Numbered from the stretch's first letter, positions 32,411-40,725 are shown. The stretch is 64,000 nucleotides of DNA from Neolewinella lacunae (GCF_014349155.1 NZ_JACSIT010000152.1:214362-278361), one strand, 5' to 3'. Notes: generated from the sequence alone by a model not told the origin. Numbers and translations: made by a program.

Positions 32411-33825
32411 GCCAACTCGACGACCTATTCCGCCAGGGGCTCGGTGGCCGCAAAGCCGAGGTGCCGAACGACCTCTGGGACCGCATCCAGGCGAACCGCC
32501 CACCGACCGTCCCGCAGGACGAGCAACTCGACCAGTTCTTCGCCAGCAAACTCCGCGACCACACGGGCAGCGTACCCGCTGGCATGTGGGAGCGCATCGT
32601 TGCCGCCCGCGCGGCCAAACCCCGCTTCCGCTACGCCGCCGTGGCCTTGGTTTTGCTTCTGGCCCTTACGCTGGGCCTGGTGCGGCCCTGGGCTGCTGAT
32701 GCCGACAAGGGTGCCTCGCCACTGCCCGCTTCCGAAGGGGAAACCGCTCCGTCCAATATCCCCGCTCCGCATCCCGGACCGGCGGTGGAGACTTCGCCCG
32801 TGGCTGCTGCGGAAGTGGAGGGCGGCGCGACTTCGCTGGCCTTGCCAACTTCCCCGGCACCTGCGCTCCGGCGCCCAAATCTGGCTTCCACTCCGCGCCC
32901 CGGCGCTCCTGTTTCCGCAGGTGGTACGCTGCCGCCCGTAACGGTAGCGCGGAACACGGCCGAAGACCTTGCCCCGCCATCCGCCGCCGCGCTGGCTGCC
33001 GCCGCTGCGGACTTTTCCGCTCCTACCGCCCAGCAAAATGTGGCTTCCGCCACTGCCGAATTGCGCAACTTGACTGCGCTGGCAACGCTGGAAAACACGG
33101 ACCTTGCCGCCCTGGCAACGGCCCCCTACCTGCCCACGATCAAACGGCAGTACCGCCCCAAAGCTGAACCGTCGGGCAGCTTCCGGGCCGCACCCCGCCA
33201 CCGTTTCCAAACGGAATTCCTCTTCGGTGCCGCCTACGCCCATCAGCAGTTTAGCGTGACCGACGAGGCCAACCGCCCCCTGCGCGAAACCCGGGAGGTG
33301 ACCGAATTTGCCGAACTGAGCCACCAGGTCAGCCTGCGCGGCCGCTACCAAATGGGCAAGCGCCTGGCTTTGTTGGGCGGCTTAACCTACGCCGAAATCC
33401 GCAACCGCGTCGAGTACAGCCTCCTGGTCAACGGCACGGCGACGGACATCAACACCAACAACCAGATCCGGCAACTGGAAATTCCTCTGCTGCTGGGGTA
33501 CACCCTGCCGGGGCGGCGGCTGCAAGTGTCCCTGAACGCCGGGCCAGTGGTGAACGTGCTGACCAGCGCCCGCGGTCGTTTTCTGCATCCCGACGCGCCC
33601 GCACCCCTGAGCCTGGCCGACGACGGCAACTACCGCCGCAACACGGGCATTGGCTTGATGGCTTCGCTTTCTACTACCTATCTGGTCGGCAAGCAACAGC
33701 CCTTCGTGCTGTTGGTGGAACCATTCTTCAAGACCTACCCGGGTTCCTTTACCGTAGCCGGGGCCCCCGTCCAGGAAGATTACTGGGTGGCGGGGCTGCA
33801 ATTGGGTGTAAGGAAGTCGTTTTGA
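32407..33825 (+). CDS. Probable dual-membrane anti-sigma factor with C-terminal barrel
   Basis: A 472-aa protein with three parts. The cytoplasmic front (about 1-72) has two related units, LDDLFRQGLGGRKAEVPNDL then WDRI, and LDQFFASKLRDHTGSVPAGM then WERI. One membrane helix follows near 76-93 (AAVALVLLLALTLGLVRPW). A Pro/Ala/Ser-rich linker (about 95-255) could cross the periplasm. The last 215 residues have strand-turn patterns of an outer-membrane beta-barrel (QTEFLFGAAYAHQQFSV; LQVSLNAGPVVNVL; end GLQLGVRKSF, with terminal Phe). It overlaps the sigma gene, so it should hold that sigma factor at the inner membrane while sensing the outer membrane. Bacteroides Dma proteins have this plan (from memory). 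The 20-bp repeat variant sits in the linker. Confidence 0.8.
   Translation: MSQLDDLFRQGLGGRKAEVPNDLWDRIQANRPPTVPQDEQLDQFFASKLRDHTGSVPAGMWERIVAARAAKPRFRYAAVALVLLLALTLGLVRPWAADADKGASPLPASEGETAPSNIPAPHPGPAVETSPVAAAEVEGGATSLALPTSPAPALRRPNLASTPRPGAPVSAGGTLPPVTVARNTAEDLAPPSAAALAAAAADFSAPTAQQNVASATAELRNLTALATLENTDLAALATAPYLPTIKRQYRPKAEPSGSFRAAPRHRFQTEFLFGAAYAHQQFSVTDEANRPLRETREVTEFAELSHQVSLRGRYQMGKRLALLGGLTYAEIRNRVEYSLLVNGTATDINTNNQIRQLEIPLLLGYTLPGRRLQVSLNAGPVVNVLTSARGRFLHPDAPAPLSLADDGNYRRNTGIGLMASLSTTYLVGKQQPFVLLVEPFFKTYPGSFTVAGAPVQEDYWVAGLQLGVRKSF
32857..32876 (-). repeat. 20-bp repeat variant inside the dual-membrane anti-sigma gene
   Basis: Identical to 8622-8641 in the FecR gene but read in another frame (APALRRP here). 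It falls in the Pro-rich linker. Confidence 0.8.
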
Positions 33826-34189
33826 GGTCAAGACCTTCTCCGTCGCCAGACCTCCGGTCCGGCATTTAGCCCATGGAGTCACATGGAGGTAAAGCATGGA
33901 GTCACATGGAGTGGTCAAGACGATCCAGGTCAAGACGTTCTACGTCGTAGCTGTTCTGGTTCGGATCCGGACCTCCGGTCCGGCACTGGATTTAGCCCAT
34001 GGAGTTGCGTAGAGTATAGCATGGATTTTGTGGAGGTTTGATAGGGTAGAACCGCGGTCGGCGAATGCACGTCACAGTCAGCATCACCAAAAAAAACGGG
34101 CTGCCGCCGCCTGGCGACATTCTGACCGGCAAGAACGGATAACCTCCACGCCTCTTTTGTGTTGTACTCAGGAACGCAAACGACGAAAC
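33825..34189. repeat. Non-coding spacer with a duplicated block
   Basis: No gene is supported. Blocks recur in the same order: aggtcaagac (33825 and 33927), gacctccggtccggca (33849-33864 and 33970-33985) and tttagcccatggagt (33865-33879 and 33991-34005). A smaller unit catggagtcacatggag is also doubled (33872-33888 and 33895-33911). The palindrome ggacctccggtcc lies in the second block. This looks like a tandemly duplicated element of about 100 bases that has diverged. Confidence 0.75.
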
Positions 34190-34918
34190 ATGAAGTCTTC
34201 CCTGATTACTCCCCTGCTGTTGCTTGGCCTGCTGTTTTCCTCTACTGCCTGCGACAGCCAAAAAACCAACAACACTGCCGCGGCTCCCGAAGCGAAACCG
34301 GCCATGACCAAGGGCAACCCCGAGCCCGTGGCGGGCATCACGATTGAGGAGGTAGACCAACGCTACGAAGGCTACGCCAAGGCCTACCTGGCGGGCGGCT
34401 GTTTCTGGTGTACGGAGGCGGCGCTGGACCGCATTGAAGGCGTTATCGACGTCTACAGCGGTTACGCTGGCGGCCAGGAGGTGAACCCGACTTACGAAGA
34501 AATTGGCACCGGAAGAACGGGCCACGCCGAGGCCATTGTGGTGTATTACGACACAGCGGTGATCGACTACGCAACCCTGCTGGACGTGTTTTTTGTGGCC
34601 CACGACCCCACGCAACTCAACCGGCAGGGGCCTGATGTCGGGCCGCAGTACCGCAGTGCCATTTTTCCGCTCAATGCGGAGCAACGCGCCACGGCGACGG
34701 CCAAGATTGCCGAATTAAACGCCGGAGGCACTTTTGATAAGCCACTGGCCACCACCATCGAAGATCCTATCGTGTTCTACCTGGCCGAGGCCTACCACCA
34801 GGATTACTACGAAGACCCCAGCAACCCCAACCAGGGTTACGTCCAGAACATCTCCCGCCCCAAGGTGGAAAAAGTGATGAAAGTCTTCAAAGACCGCCTG
34901 AAAGCGGAGTTCCGTTAA
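34190..34918 (+). CDS. msrA: Peptide methionine sulfoxide reductase MsrA, lipoprotein form
   Basis: Reduces methionine S-sulfoxide in oxidised proteins. The 242-aa product opens with a lipoprotein signal (LLGLLFSSTAC, lipidated Cys near 22), so it acts on the envelope side rather than in the cytoplasm. The catalytic motif AGGCFWCTEAALDRIEGV is near 66 with its reactive Cys. YSGYAGG, GRTGHAEAI and the ending AEAYHQDYY are also typical. No MsrB domain is fused. The start at 34190 gives the signal peptide; upstream frame is not protein-like. The thioredoxin-fold ArsC/Spx-type gene follows with its own promoter. Confidence 0.93.
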   Translation: MKSSLITPLLLLGLLFSSTACDSQKTNNTAAAPEAKPAMTKGNPEPVAGITIEEVDQRYEGYAKAYLAGGCFWCTEAALDRIEGVIDVYSGYAGGQEVNPTYEEIGTGRTGHAEAIVVYYDTAVIDYATLLDVFFVAHDPTQLNRQGPDVGPQYRSAIFPLNAEQRATATAKIAELNAGGTFDKPLATTIEDPIVFYLAEAYHQDYYEDPSNPNQGYVQNISRPKVEKVMKVFKDRLKAEFR

Positions 34919-34940
34919 GCCAGCCTTTGGCGCTAAGGAT

Positions 34941-34948
34941 TACCTTTG
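34941..34948 (+). promoter_or_regulatory. TACCTTTG box directly before a start codon
   Basis: A perfect box four bases from the ATG at 34953, the same geometry as at 4762. A leaderless mRNA is expected. Confidence 0.6.
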
Positions 34949-34952
34949 CCCC

Positions 34953-35309
34953 ATGGCCAAAATGTACCAACTCAGCACCTGCAATACTTGCCAGCGCATC
35001 CTGCGCGAGCTCGGCGAGCAGCCCGACCTGGAGGTCTCCAACATCAAAGAAACGCCGATTACTGCGGCGGAACTTGATCGGATGGCCGAGTTGGCGGGCA
35101 GCTACGAGGCGCTTTTTAACCGGCGGGCCCAGAAGTTTCGCGCGCTCGGTCTGGCCGGGCAAAAGCTGGAAGAAGCCGACTACCGCCGCCTGATTCTGGA
35201 AGAATACACTTTCTTGAAACGGCCCGTCACCATCGTTGGCGACCAAATTTTCATCGGCAACGCCAAGCAGGCCGTGGCGGGTACGGCGGCTGCACTGGCG
35301 AAGAAATAG
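34953..35309 (+). CDS. ArsC/Spx-family thioredoxin-fold protein
   Basis: A 118-aa protein of the ArsC/Spx/YffB group. The N-terminal CNTC motif (near 10-13, YQLSTCNTCQRILREL) is the redox CxxC of Spx-like members, and FLKRPVTIVGDQIFIG near 86 holds the conserved cis-proline region. It is the right length for the family. Whether it reduces arsenate, acts as a glutathione/thioredoxin-linked reductase or regulates RNA polymerase like Spx cannot be told from sequence. Its TAG stop overlaps the first base of an 18-bp repeat. It follows msrA, which fits a role in thiol redox. Confidence 0.85.
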   Translation: MAKMYQLSTCNTCQRILRELGEQPDLEVSNIKETPITAAELDRMAELAGSYEALFNRRAQKFRALGLAGQKLEEADYRRLILEEYTFLKRPVTIVGDQIFIGNAKQAVAGTAAALAKK

Positions 35310-35392
35310 GGCGCGGCCGCAGGTGCTCCCCCCCGCCCCCCCGAAGGGGGGAGTTTGTTGGCCCCCCAACCCCCAGAGGGGGAGAGCAAGGT
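35309..35392 (+). repeat. 83-bp compound repeat, copy B
   Basis: The exact 18-mer (35309-35326) plus the C/G hairpin part. It begins on the last base of the ArsC/Spx-type stop codon, pointing the same way as that gene, and ends about 110 bases before hemF. Confidence 0.9.
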
Positions 35393-35462
35393 GAGGCCAG
35401 GCCAGCATTGGGATTACTGCAAGGCTTATGCCGCTCGCGCCGACGGAGCAACCGCGCTGCCT

Positions 35463-35470
35463 TACCTTCG
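35463..35470 (+). promoter_or_regulatory. Promoter-like box of hemF
   Basis: TACCTTCG, 33 bases before the TTG start of hemF. Confidence 0.4.
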
Positions 35471-35502
35471 CGGGCCCGTTCATTCCTTAAACTTTCCCTG
35501 CT

Positions 35503-36399
35503 TTGCAACCCGACCGCCAGGAAATTACCGACTTCTTCGCCACGCTTCAGGACGAAATCTGTGCCGCGCTTTCCGCCGCCGACGGAGGAACGTTTACCGA
35601 AGACAGCTGGGATCGCCCCGGCGGCGGCGGTGGCCGGGCCCGGGTACTGCTGGGCAACGACATCGAAAAGGGTGGCGTGAACTTCAGCGCAGTACACGGG
35701 GACTTGCCCCCGGCCGCCGCCAAAAGCCTGGGGACCGCCCCGGAGGAAACCTCCTTCTACGCCACGGGAGTGAGCATCGTCTTGCACCCGCGCAACCCCC
35801 ACGTCCCCATCATCCACATGAACGTCCGCTACTTCGAACTCGACGGCGGCCGTTACTGGTTTGGGGGCGGCATTGACCTTACGCCGCACTACATCGACCC
35901 CGCGCAAGCCGCCTGGTTCCACCAACAGCTCAAGGCCACCTGCGACCAGTTTGACCCCGCCTACTACCCGCGCTTCAAGGCGGAGGCCGACGACTACTTC
36001 TTCCTCCCCCACCGCAACGAAACCCGCGGCGTTGGCGGCATCTTCTACGACCGACTCGAACCCAGCACGGAAGGCAAAGACAAGCGGACGCTCTTCGACT
36101 TTACCGCCGCCGTGGGCCGCACCTTTGCACCCACTTACCTGCACCTGCTGGCCAGCAACAAAGACCTACCCGCAAGTGACGCCGAGCGCCGCTGGCAACA
36201 ACTCCGGCGCGGCCGCTACGTTGAATTTAACCTGGTGTGGGACCGGGGCACCAAGTTTGGCCTCACCACCAATGGCCGCACGGAATCCATCCTGATGAGC
36301 TTACCCCCCATCGCCGGTTGGGAGTACGATTTTCAGCCCGCACCCGGCAGCCCGGAAGCCGCAACGCTGGCCGCCCTGCGTAAAGGAATAAACTGGTAG
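35503..36399 (+). CDS. hemF: Oxygen-dependent coproporphyrinogen III oxidase (TTG start)
   Basis: Converts coproporphyrinogen III to protoporphyrinogen IX in heme synthesis, using oxygen. The 298-aa protein matches the family throughout: RARVLLGNDIEKGGVNFSAV near 46, IHMNVRYFELDGGRYWFGGG near 105, HRNETRGVGGIFYD near 168, and RRGRYVEFNLVWDRGTKFGL near 230 followed by RTESILMSLPP. There is no in-frame ATG before the conserved part, and an in-frame TAA sits 15 bases upstream. The TTG at 35503 is the only start that keeps the usual N-terminus (QEITDFFATLQDEICAAL). Confidence 0.95.
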   Translation: MQPDRQEITDFFATLQDEICAALSAADGGTFTEDSWDRPGGGGGRARVLLGNDIEKGGVNFSAVHGDLPPAAAKSLGTAPEETSFYATGVSIVLHPRNPHVPIIHMNVRYFELDGGRYWFGGGIDLTPHYIDPAQAAWFHQQLKATCDQFDPAYYPRFKAEADDYFFLPHRNETRGVGGIFYDRLEPSTEGKDKRTLFDFTAAVGRTFAPTYLHLLASNKDLPASDAERRWQQLRRGRYVEFNLVWDRGTKFGLTTNGRTESILMSLPPIAGWEYDFQPAPGSPEAATLAALRKGINW

Positions 36400-36423
36400 C
36401 ACATCTCCCTCTCAAACCCCAAT

Positions 36424-36626
36424 ACCCCACCGCTGCTCTCGTAGCCACCCCCCTGACCCCGGTAGGGGTCGAACCTGAATAACTCCGGATGGAGGATGCA
36501 CCGCATCCGGAATCAGGGGTACACCAACACCCCACCGCTGCTCCCCTATACACCCCCCTGACCCCGGTAGGGGTCGAACCTGAATAACCCCGGATGGAGA
36601 ATGCGAAGCATCCGTAATCCGGGGTA
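36424..36626. repeat. Tandem 105-bp hairpin repeat
   Basis: Two units with a period of 105 bases. accccaccgctgctc is at 36424 and 36529, and a 38-base block from 36446 is repeated at 36551-36588. Each holds a GACCCC-GGTA-GGGGTC hairpin (36455-36470 and 36560-36575) and a second stem around ccggat/atccgg. The wider stretch 36400-36731, between convergent hemF and rhomboid genes, has no gene. A partial third unit (catccgtaattcagggtactcc) follows near 36650. Confidence 0.85.
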
Positions 36627-36731
36627 CTCCCGCCAGAGGACCAACCCCCGCATCCGTAATTCAGGGTACTCCCGCCCAAGGCCCAAGCACCACATCCATA
36701 CCCCGGGATACCCCTCACACACTTCGCCCCC

Positions 36732-37415
36732 CTATTCCCAATCCCGCTTCTTCCGCGCAGCGCCCACTAGGCCGGGGGTGCCGTACCAGATCCGGAACAA
36801 AAAGCCTCCCAGTACGCCAAAGACGAAGCCGCCGATGTGGGCCCACCAGGCAATCCCCCCACTCGTGTCTCCCAGGCTGGCGTAGCCCGCCTGAGACTGC
36901 TGGAAAAACCAGAAGCCGAGGAAGAGAAAGGCCGGAACACTGAGCCGGAAAACGATCAGGTAGCCCCGGATGTTGGAGCGGGGGAACATCACAATGTAGG
37001 CTCCCATGACCGCCGAAAGGGCACCGCTGGCCCCCACGGCCGGAATCGCACTGCCCGTATTGAAGTAGATGTGGCACAGCCCCGCTACCAGTCCGCCCAG
37101 CAAGTAAAAAACGGCGAAGGGCAAATTGCCAATCGAGGCCTCGATGTTGTCGGCAAAAATCCACATGTACAGCATATTGCCCAGCAGGTGCATCCAGCTG
37201 CCGTGGAGGAACACGCTGGTAAAGAGCGTGTAGTAATCCTGTCCGCTTTCGATCTCCGCCGGAATACAGCCGTAGGCGTAGATGAAGGCTGCGCCTTCGG
37301 GGCCACCCAGTGAATGCTGGTACCAGTAGATCAACACATTGAGCGCGATCAGGCCGTAGGAAAAGAAGGGTACGTGGCCCTGGTGGACCTGGTCATCTCC
37401 AATGGGAAAAAACAT
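36732..37415 (-). CDS. Rhomboid-family intramembrane serine protease
   Basis: A 227-aa membrane protein with six or seven helices. The catalytic Ser lies in VGASGALSAVMGAYI near 128, and the catalytic His in IAWWAHIGGFVFGVLGGFLF near 192. The HGSWMHLLGNMLYMWIFADN segment near 71 is the typical loop and helix before the active site. It cleaves membrane helices of client proteins; the clients are unknown. It converges with hemF across the tandem hairpin repeat. The ATG at 37415 matches family N-termini. Confidence 0.93.
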   Translation of the reverse strand: MFFPIGDDQVHQGHVPFFSYGLIALNVLIYWYQHSLGGPEGAAFIYAYGCIPAEIESGQDYYTLFTSVFLHGSWMHLLGNMLYMWIFADNIEASIGNLPFAVFYLLGGLVAGLCHIYFNTGSAIPAVGASGALSAVMGAYIVMFPRSNIRGYLIVFRLSVPAFLFLGFWFFQQSQAGYASLGDTSGGIAWWAHIGGFVFGVLGGFLFRIWYGTPGLVGAARKKRDWE

Positions 37416-37533
37416 GGTTAGGGATTGTGCAGGGGGAAGGATACCGTCTCCGGAGAACGGGAAGGACGGCTATGGCTGATCACGGTGCAGGGCCCGGACC
37501 CAATGCCGGAGAAACGTCACGCGCCCGAGGGGG

Positions 37534-37971
37534 TTATTCCAACGCAGCTTTTTCTACCATCACCCGCAGGCGGTAGGCTTCGGGGGTGGTTTGTACCCGG
37601 GCGACGGGATAGGGGTCGAGGCCCAATACCTTCACCAGGCCGTTTTTCACGCCAAAGCGGACGGGCATTTTGGGGTCTACCTCAATGACCAGGTCTTTGA
37701 TTTCTCCGTTGGGCAGGCTGACCCGGGCGACGGCCTCACCCGCCCGTACGCAGTCTACGCCCTGGGGGCAACGGCTGTCGGACACCACCTCCACGAAAGT
37801 GAACAAGGGGGCTTCCTTGCTGACCCGCAGCGATTGCCCAGGGGCCAGCGTCTCCATTACGTCGTAAGCGACTGACTTCACCTCGCCCGTCGGCAGGCTT
37901 ACTTCCGCCACCTTCTTGTGGCAGGCGGCGCTAAAGACGAGGGCAGCAAAGAGAAAAAAACGCAGCAGCAT
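37534..37971 (-). CDS. Small lipoprotein, unknown
   Basis: A 145-aa lipoprotein with signal LFAALVFSAACHKK (lipidated Cys near 17). The mature part is beta-rich with the phrase SDSRCPQGVDCVRAGEAVAR near 67, whose paired cysteines and CPxGVxC pattern are seen in many small Bacteroidota envelope proteins. No named function is known to me. The start at 37971 is set by the signal peptide; a longer frame upstream is not protein-like. A TACCTTTA-like box lies at 38037-38044 on the minus strand. Confidence 0.8.
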   Translation of the reverse strand: MLLRFFLFAALVFSAACHKKVAEVSLPTGEVKSVAYDVMETLAPGQSLRVSKEAPLFTFVEVVSDSRCPQGVDCVRAGEAVARVSLPNGEIKDLVIEVDPKMPVRFGVKNGLVKVLGLDPYPVARVQTTPEAYRLRVMVEKAALE

Positions 37972-38172
37972 AAGGGAAAGATTGTGGGCCGCAGAAGGCT
38001 CAGTTGGAGGGGGCAAAACGGCGGATTCGCCCATCCGTAAAGGTAACGTGCCCCGGTTGAAAAAGTGCGCCTGGCCGCTGCTTGGCTGGCTTTCGACGTC
38101 TTTGTCCGCTGCATTGCACCGCAGAAATGGGCTTACTGGGTAGCTTGCCAACTTTCCCCGGGGAAAAACCAT

Positions 38173-38180
38173 TAGCTTTG
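38173..38180 (+). promoter_or_regulatory. Promoter box of the zinc protease gene
   Basis: TAGCTTTG, a match to TAnnTTTG, 32 bases before the start at 38213. Confidence 0.5.
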
Positions 38181-38212
38181 AACGTTCTGGGAATCTTAAC
38201 CATATCACATTC

Positions 38213-40648
38213 ATGAAACAAATATTTTTCCTGCTGACGCTGCTGCTCAGCACCCCCATCCTCGTTGCGCAGGCAGAAAATGCTGATACCGGGGCCTCCG
38301 AAAAAAAGGAGGACGCCAAAGACGAGAAAAAAGAGAAGAAAGACCCCTACGCCGAGCTGACGAAAGACGCTGAAATCGCCAAGGGTTTATTCGACGTCAT
38401 TACCAAAGAAGGCAAAACCTACTTTGAGCTTCCCCTGGGCTTGCTGGAGGACGAAATTCTGGTGGTCAGCCGCATCAGTGGCTTCGTCAAAGGGCTCAAT
38501 TTCGGTGGGGCGGGCGTTCGCAGCCGGCCGCAGCAAGTTATCCGCTGGCAGAAGAAAGGCGATAAGGTGCTCCTCCGCAGCGTCAGCTACAACAGTGTGG
38601 CAGACGAAAACCTGCCGGTCTACCAGTCCGTACGCAACAACAACTTCGAGCCCATCATTGCCGCCTTTGATGTCAAAGCCTACGGCAAAGACAGCCTCAG
38701 CATCGTTGCTGAGGTCACCCCATTGTTTACCACCGACGTAGAAATGATTGGTGCCGTCGACGGCGACGAGCGGAAGCGCTTCGGGATCAAGGGCCTGGAC
38801 AAAAGCCGGAGCATGGTCATGTCGGCCAAAGCCTTCCCCAGCAACGTGGAAATCCGCCACGTCCTTACTTACAACGGCGATAAGTTGCCCGATAACCAAG
38901 TCACCGGCACCCTTTCCGTCGAAATGAACCAGAGTTTCATTCTGCTCCCCGCCGACCCCATGCGCCCCCGCGTGTACGACCCCCGGGTAGGCTACTTCAG
39001 CATCCGGCAAACGAACTACGGCCTGGACGCCCAACGCGCCGAAACCCAGCGCTTCATCACCCGCTGGCGCCTGGAGCCCGTAGACATGGCCGCCTGGAAA
39101 CGCGGAGAACTGGTGGATGTGAAAAAACCCATCGTCTACTACATCGACCCCGCTACCCCCGAAGAATGGGCCCCCTACATCGCCCAAGGGGTTGACGACT
39201 GGGCCAAGACCTTCGAAGCGATTGGCCTGAAAAACGCCATCATGTCCAAACGCGCCCCCACCAAGGAAGAAGACCCCGACTGGAGCCCCGAAGACGTCCG
39301 TTACTCCGTCATCCGTTACGTTACCACCGACATTCAGAACGCGATGGGGCCCCACGTACACGACCCCCGCACGGGCGAGATCCTGGAAAGCGACATCATC
39401 TGGTACCACAACGTGATGAACCTGCTGCGCAACTGGTACCTGATCCAGACGGCCGCCGTAAACCCCAAGGCCCGCACGCCCAAGTTCGAGCGCGAAGTGA
39501 TGGGCGAACTCATCCGCTTCGTCAGCGCCCACGAAGTAGGGCATACCCTGGGCCTGCCCCACAACATGGGCAGCTCCGCCGCCTACAGCGTGGCAGATTT
39601 GCGCAAACCCGGCTTCGTGCAGGAGAACGGTACGGCACCCAGCATCATGGACTACGCCCGCTTTAACTACGTTGCGCAGCCCGAAGACAAGGGGGCGGGC
39701 CTCCACCCCAAGATCGGCCCCTACGATTTCTACGCCATCGAGTACGGCTACAAGCCAATGCCCGAAGTCAACTCTGCGGAAGCGGAAAGGCCCCTGCTCA
39801 ATAAAATGGTGAAGGCCAAGGCCAACGACCCCCGCTACCGCTACGGCGCCCAGCGCGGCAACGGCCACGACCCCAGCGCCCAAACCGAAGACCTGAGCGG
39901 TGATGCCGTTGCCGCCTCCGACCTCGGCATTGCCAACCTCAAGCGGATCGTCCCTAACCTGCCTACCTGGATGGCTGAAGACGGCAAATACTTTGAGGAC
40001 CTGGAAGAAGTTTACGACAACGTCATCGGTCAGCTGCGTCGCTACACCGGCCACGTGGCCAGCAACGTCGGTGGCGTCATTGAATGGCAACGGTCGGCCG
40101 ACGAAGGAAAGGTCGTCTACGAAACCGTCGACGCCGCCAAACAACGCGCCGCCGTAGACTTCGTCAACCGCCAGATCTTTACTACACCCACCTGGCTGCT
40201 CGACCCCGCCATCCTGCAGCGCATCTCCCCCAGCGGCGTGGCCGACAAAATCCGCGGGCTCCAAGGAACCGCCCTGAGCACCCTGATGAACCTCAGCCGC
40301 CTCAACCGCCTGGCCGAACAACAGGCCCTCACCCCCGCCACCTACGGCTTGATGGACCTGATGGAGCAAACCCGCAACGGCGTCTTTACCACCGCAAACA
40401 CGAACTCCACCTTCGGTCGTACCCTGCAATCCAACTACGTCAAAGGCTTGGCCAGTTTGCTGGAAAATGACGAAGCCGGCGCCGACGTAAAAGCCGCCGC
40501 GCGCGCCACCCTCGTGAAAGTAGCTTCCGACCTGGATGCTTCCACGGCTTCTGCCGACCAGGCTACCCTGGTCAGCGGCCACCAGATGGAACTCTCCCAA
40601 CAGATTAGCCTGGCCCTCAAAGGGGTAGAGGCTTTGTTGGAGAAATAA
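38213..40648 (+). CDS. Exported zinc metalloprotease (DUF5117/DUF4953 type)
   Basis: An 811-aa secreted or periplasmic protein with a signal peptide (1-19, ILVAQ) and a Lys/Glu-rich stretch after it (EKKEDAKDEKKEKKD). The zinc site SAHEVGHTLGLPHNMGSS near 440 is the HExxHxxGxxH metzincin-like motif; a Met-turn-like SIMDYARFNY follows near 480. The front half (ISGFVKGLNFGGAGVRSRPQ) is typical of the DUF5117 family that precedes DUF4953 catalytic parts. Substrates are unknown; the family is common in Bacteroidota. A strong terminator follows at 40671-40711. Confidence 0.9.
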   Translation: MKQIFFLLTLLLSTPILVAQAENADTGASEKKEDAKDEKKEKKDPYAELTKDAEIAKGLFDVITKEGKTYFELPLGLLEDEILVVSRISGFVKGLNFGGAGVRSRPQQVIRWQKKGDKVLLRSVSYNSVADENLPVYQSVRNNNFEPIIAAFDVKAYGKDSLSIVAEVTPLFTTDVEMIGAVDGDERKRFGIKGLDKSRSMVMSAKAFPSNVEIRHVLTYNGDKLPDNQVTGTLSVEMNQSFILLPADPMRPRVYDPRVGYFSIRQTNYGLDAQRAETQRFITRWRLEPVDMAAWKRGELVDVKKPIVYYIDPATPEEWAPYIAQGVDDWAKTFEAIGLKNAIMSKRAPTKEEDPDWSPEDVRYSVIRYVTTDIQNAMGPHVHDPRTGEILESDIIWYHNVMNLLRNWYLIQTAAVNPKARTPKFEREVMGELIRFVSAHEVGHTLGLPHNMGSSAAYSVADLRKPGFVQENGTAPSIMDYARFNYVAQPEDKGAGLHPKIGPYDFYAIEYGYKPMPEVNSAEAERPLLNKMVKAKANDPRYRYGAQRGNGHDPSAQTEDLSGDAVAASDLGIANLKRIVPNLPTWMAEDGKYFEDLEEVYDNVIGQLRRYTGHVASNVGGVIEWQRSADEGKVVYETVDAAKQRAAVDFVNRQIFTTPTWLLDPAILQRISPSGVADKIRGLQGTALSTLMNLSRLNRLAEQQALTPATYGLMDLMEQTRNGVFTTANTNSTFGRTLQSNYVKGLASLLENDEAGADVKAAARATLVKVASDLDASTASADQATLVSGHQMELSQQISLALKGVEALLEK

Positions 40649-40670
40649 GCACCGAAGACGTTCGTAAAAA

Positions 40671-40711
40671 GCAAAGCGGGCGCGGAGGAATTTCCTTCGT
40701 GCCCGCTTTGC
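40671..40711. terminator. Bidirectional terminator
   Basis: An 11-bp perfect stem gcaaagcgggc/gcccgctttgc with an inner ggaggaa/ttccttc pairing. A-rich sequence precedes and tgtttt follows, so it can end both the protease gene and the convergent phosphatase gene. Confidence 0.85.
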
Positions 40712-40725
40712 TGTTTTGGTAGACC

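Noticed and set aside
33338-36226. Other NotI-like GCGGCCGC sites in coding regions (near 33340, 36214, 51718)
   Set aside because: They lack the AGGTGC and GGGCGC ends and, in hemF, encode the conserved RRGRY; they are ordinary coding sequence.
36424-36626. CRISPR array
   Set aside because: The units are 105 bases long, only two to three, with no regular short repeats and unique spacers and no cas genes.
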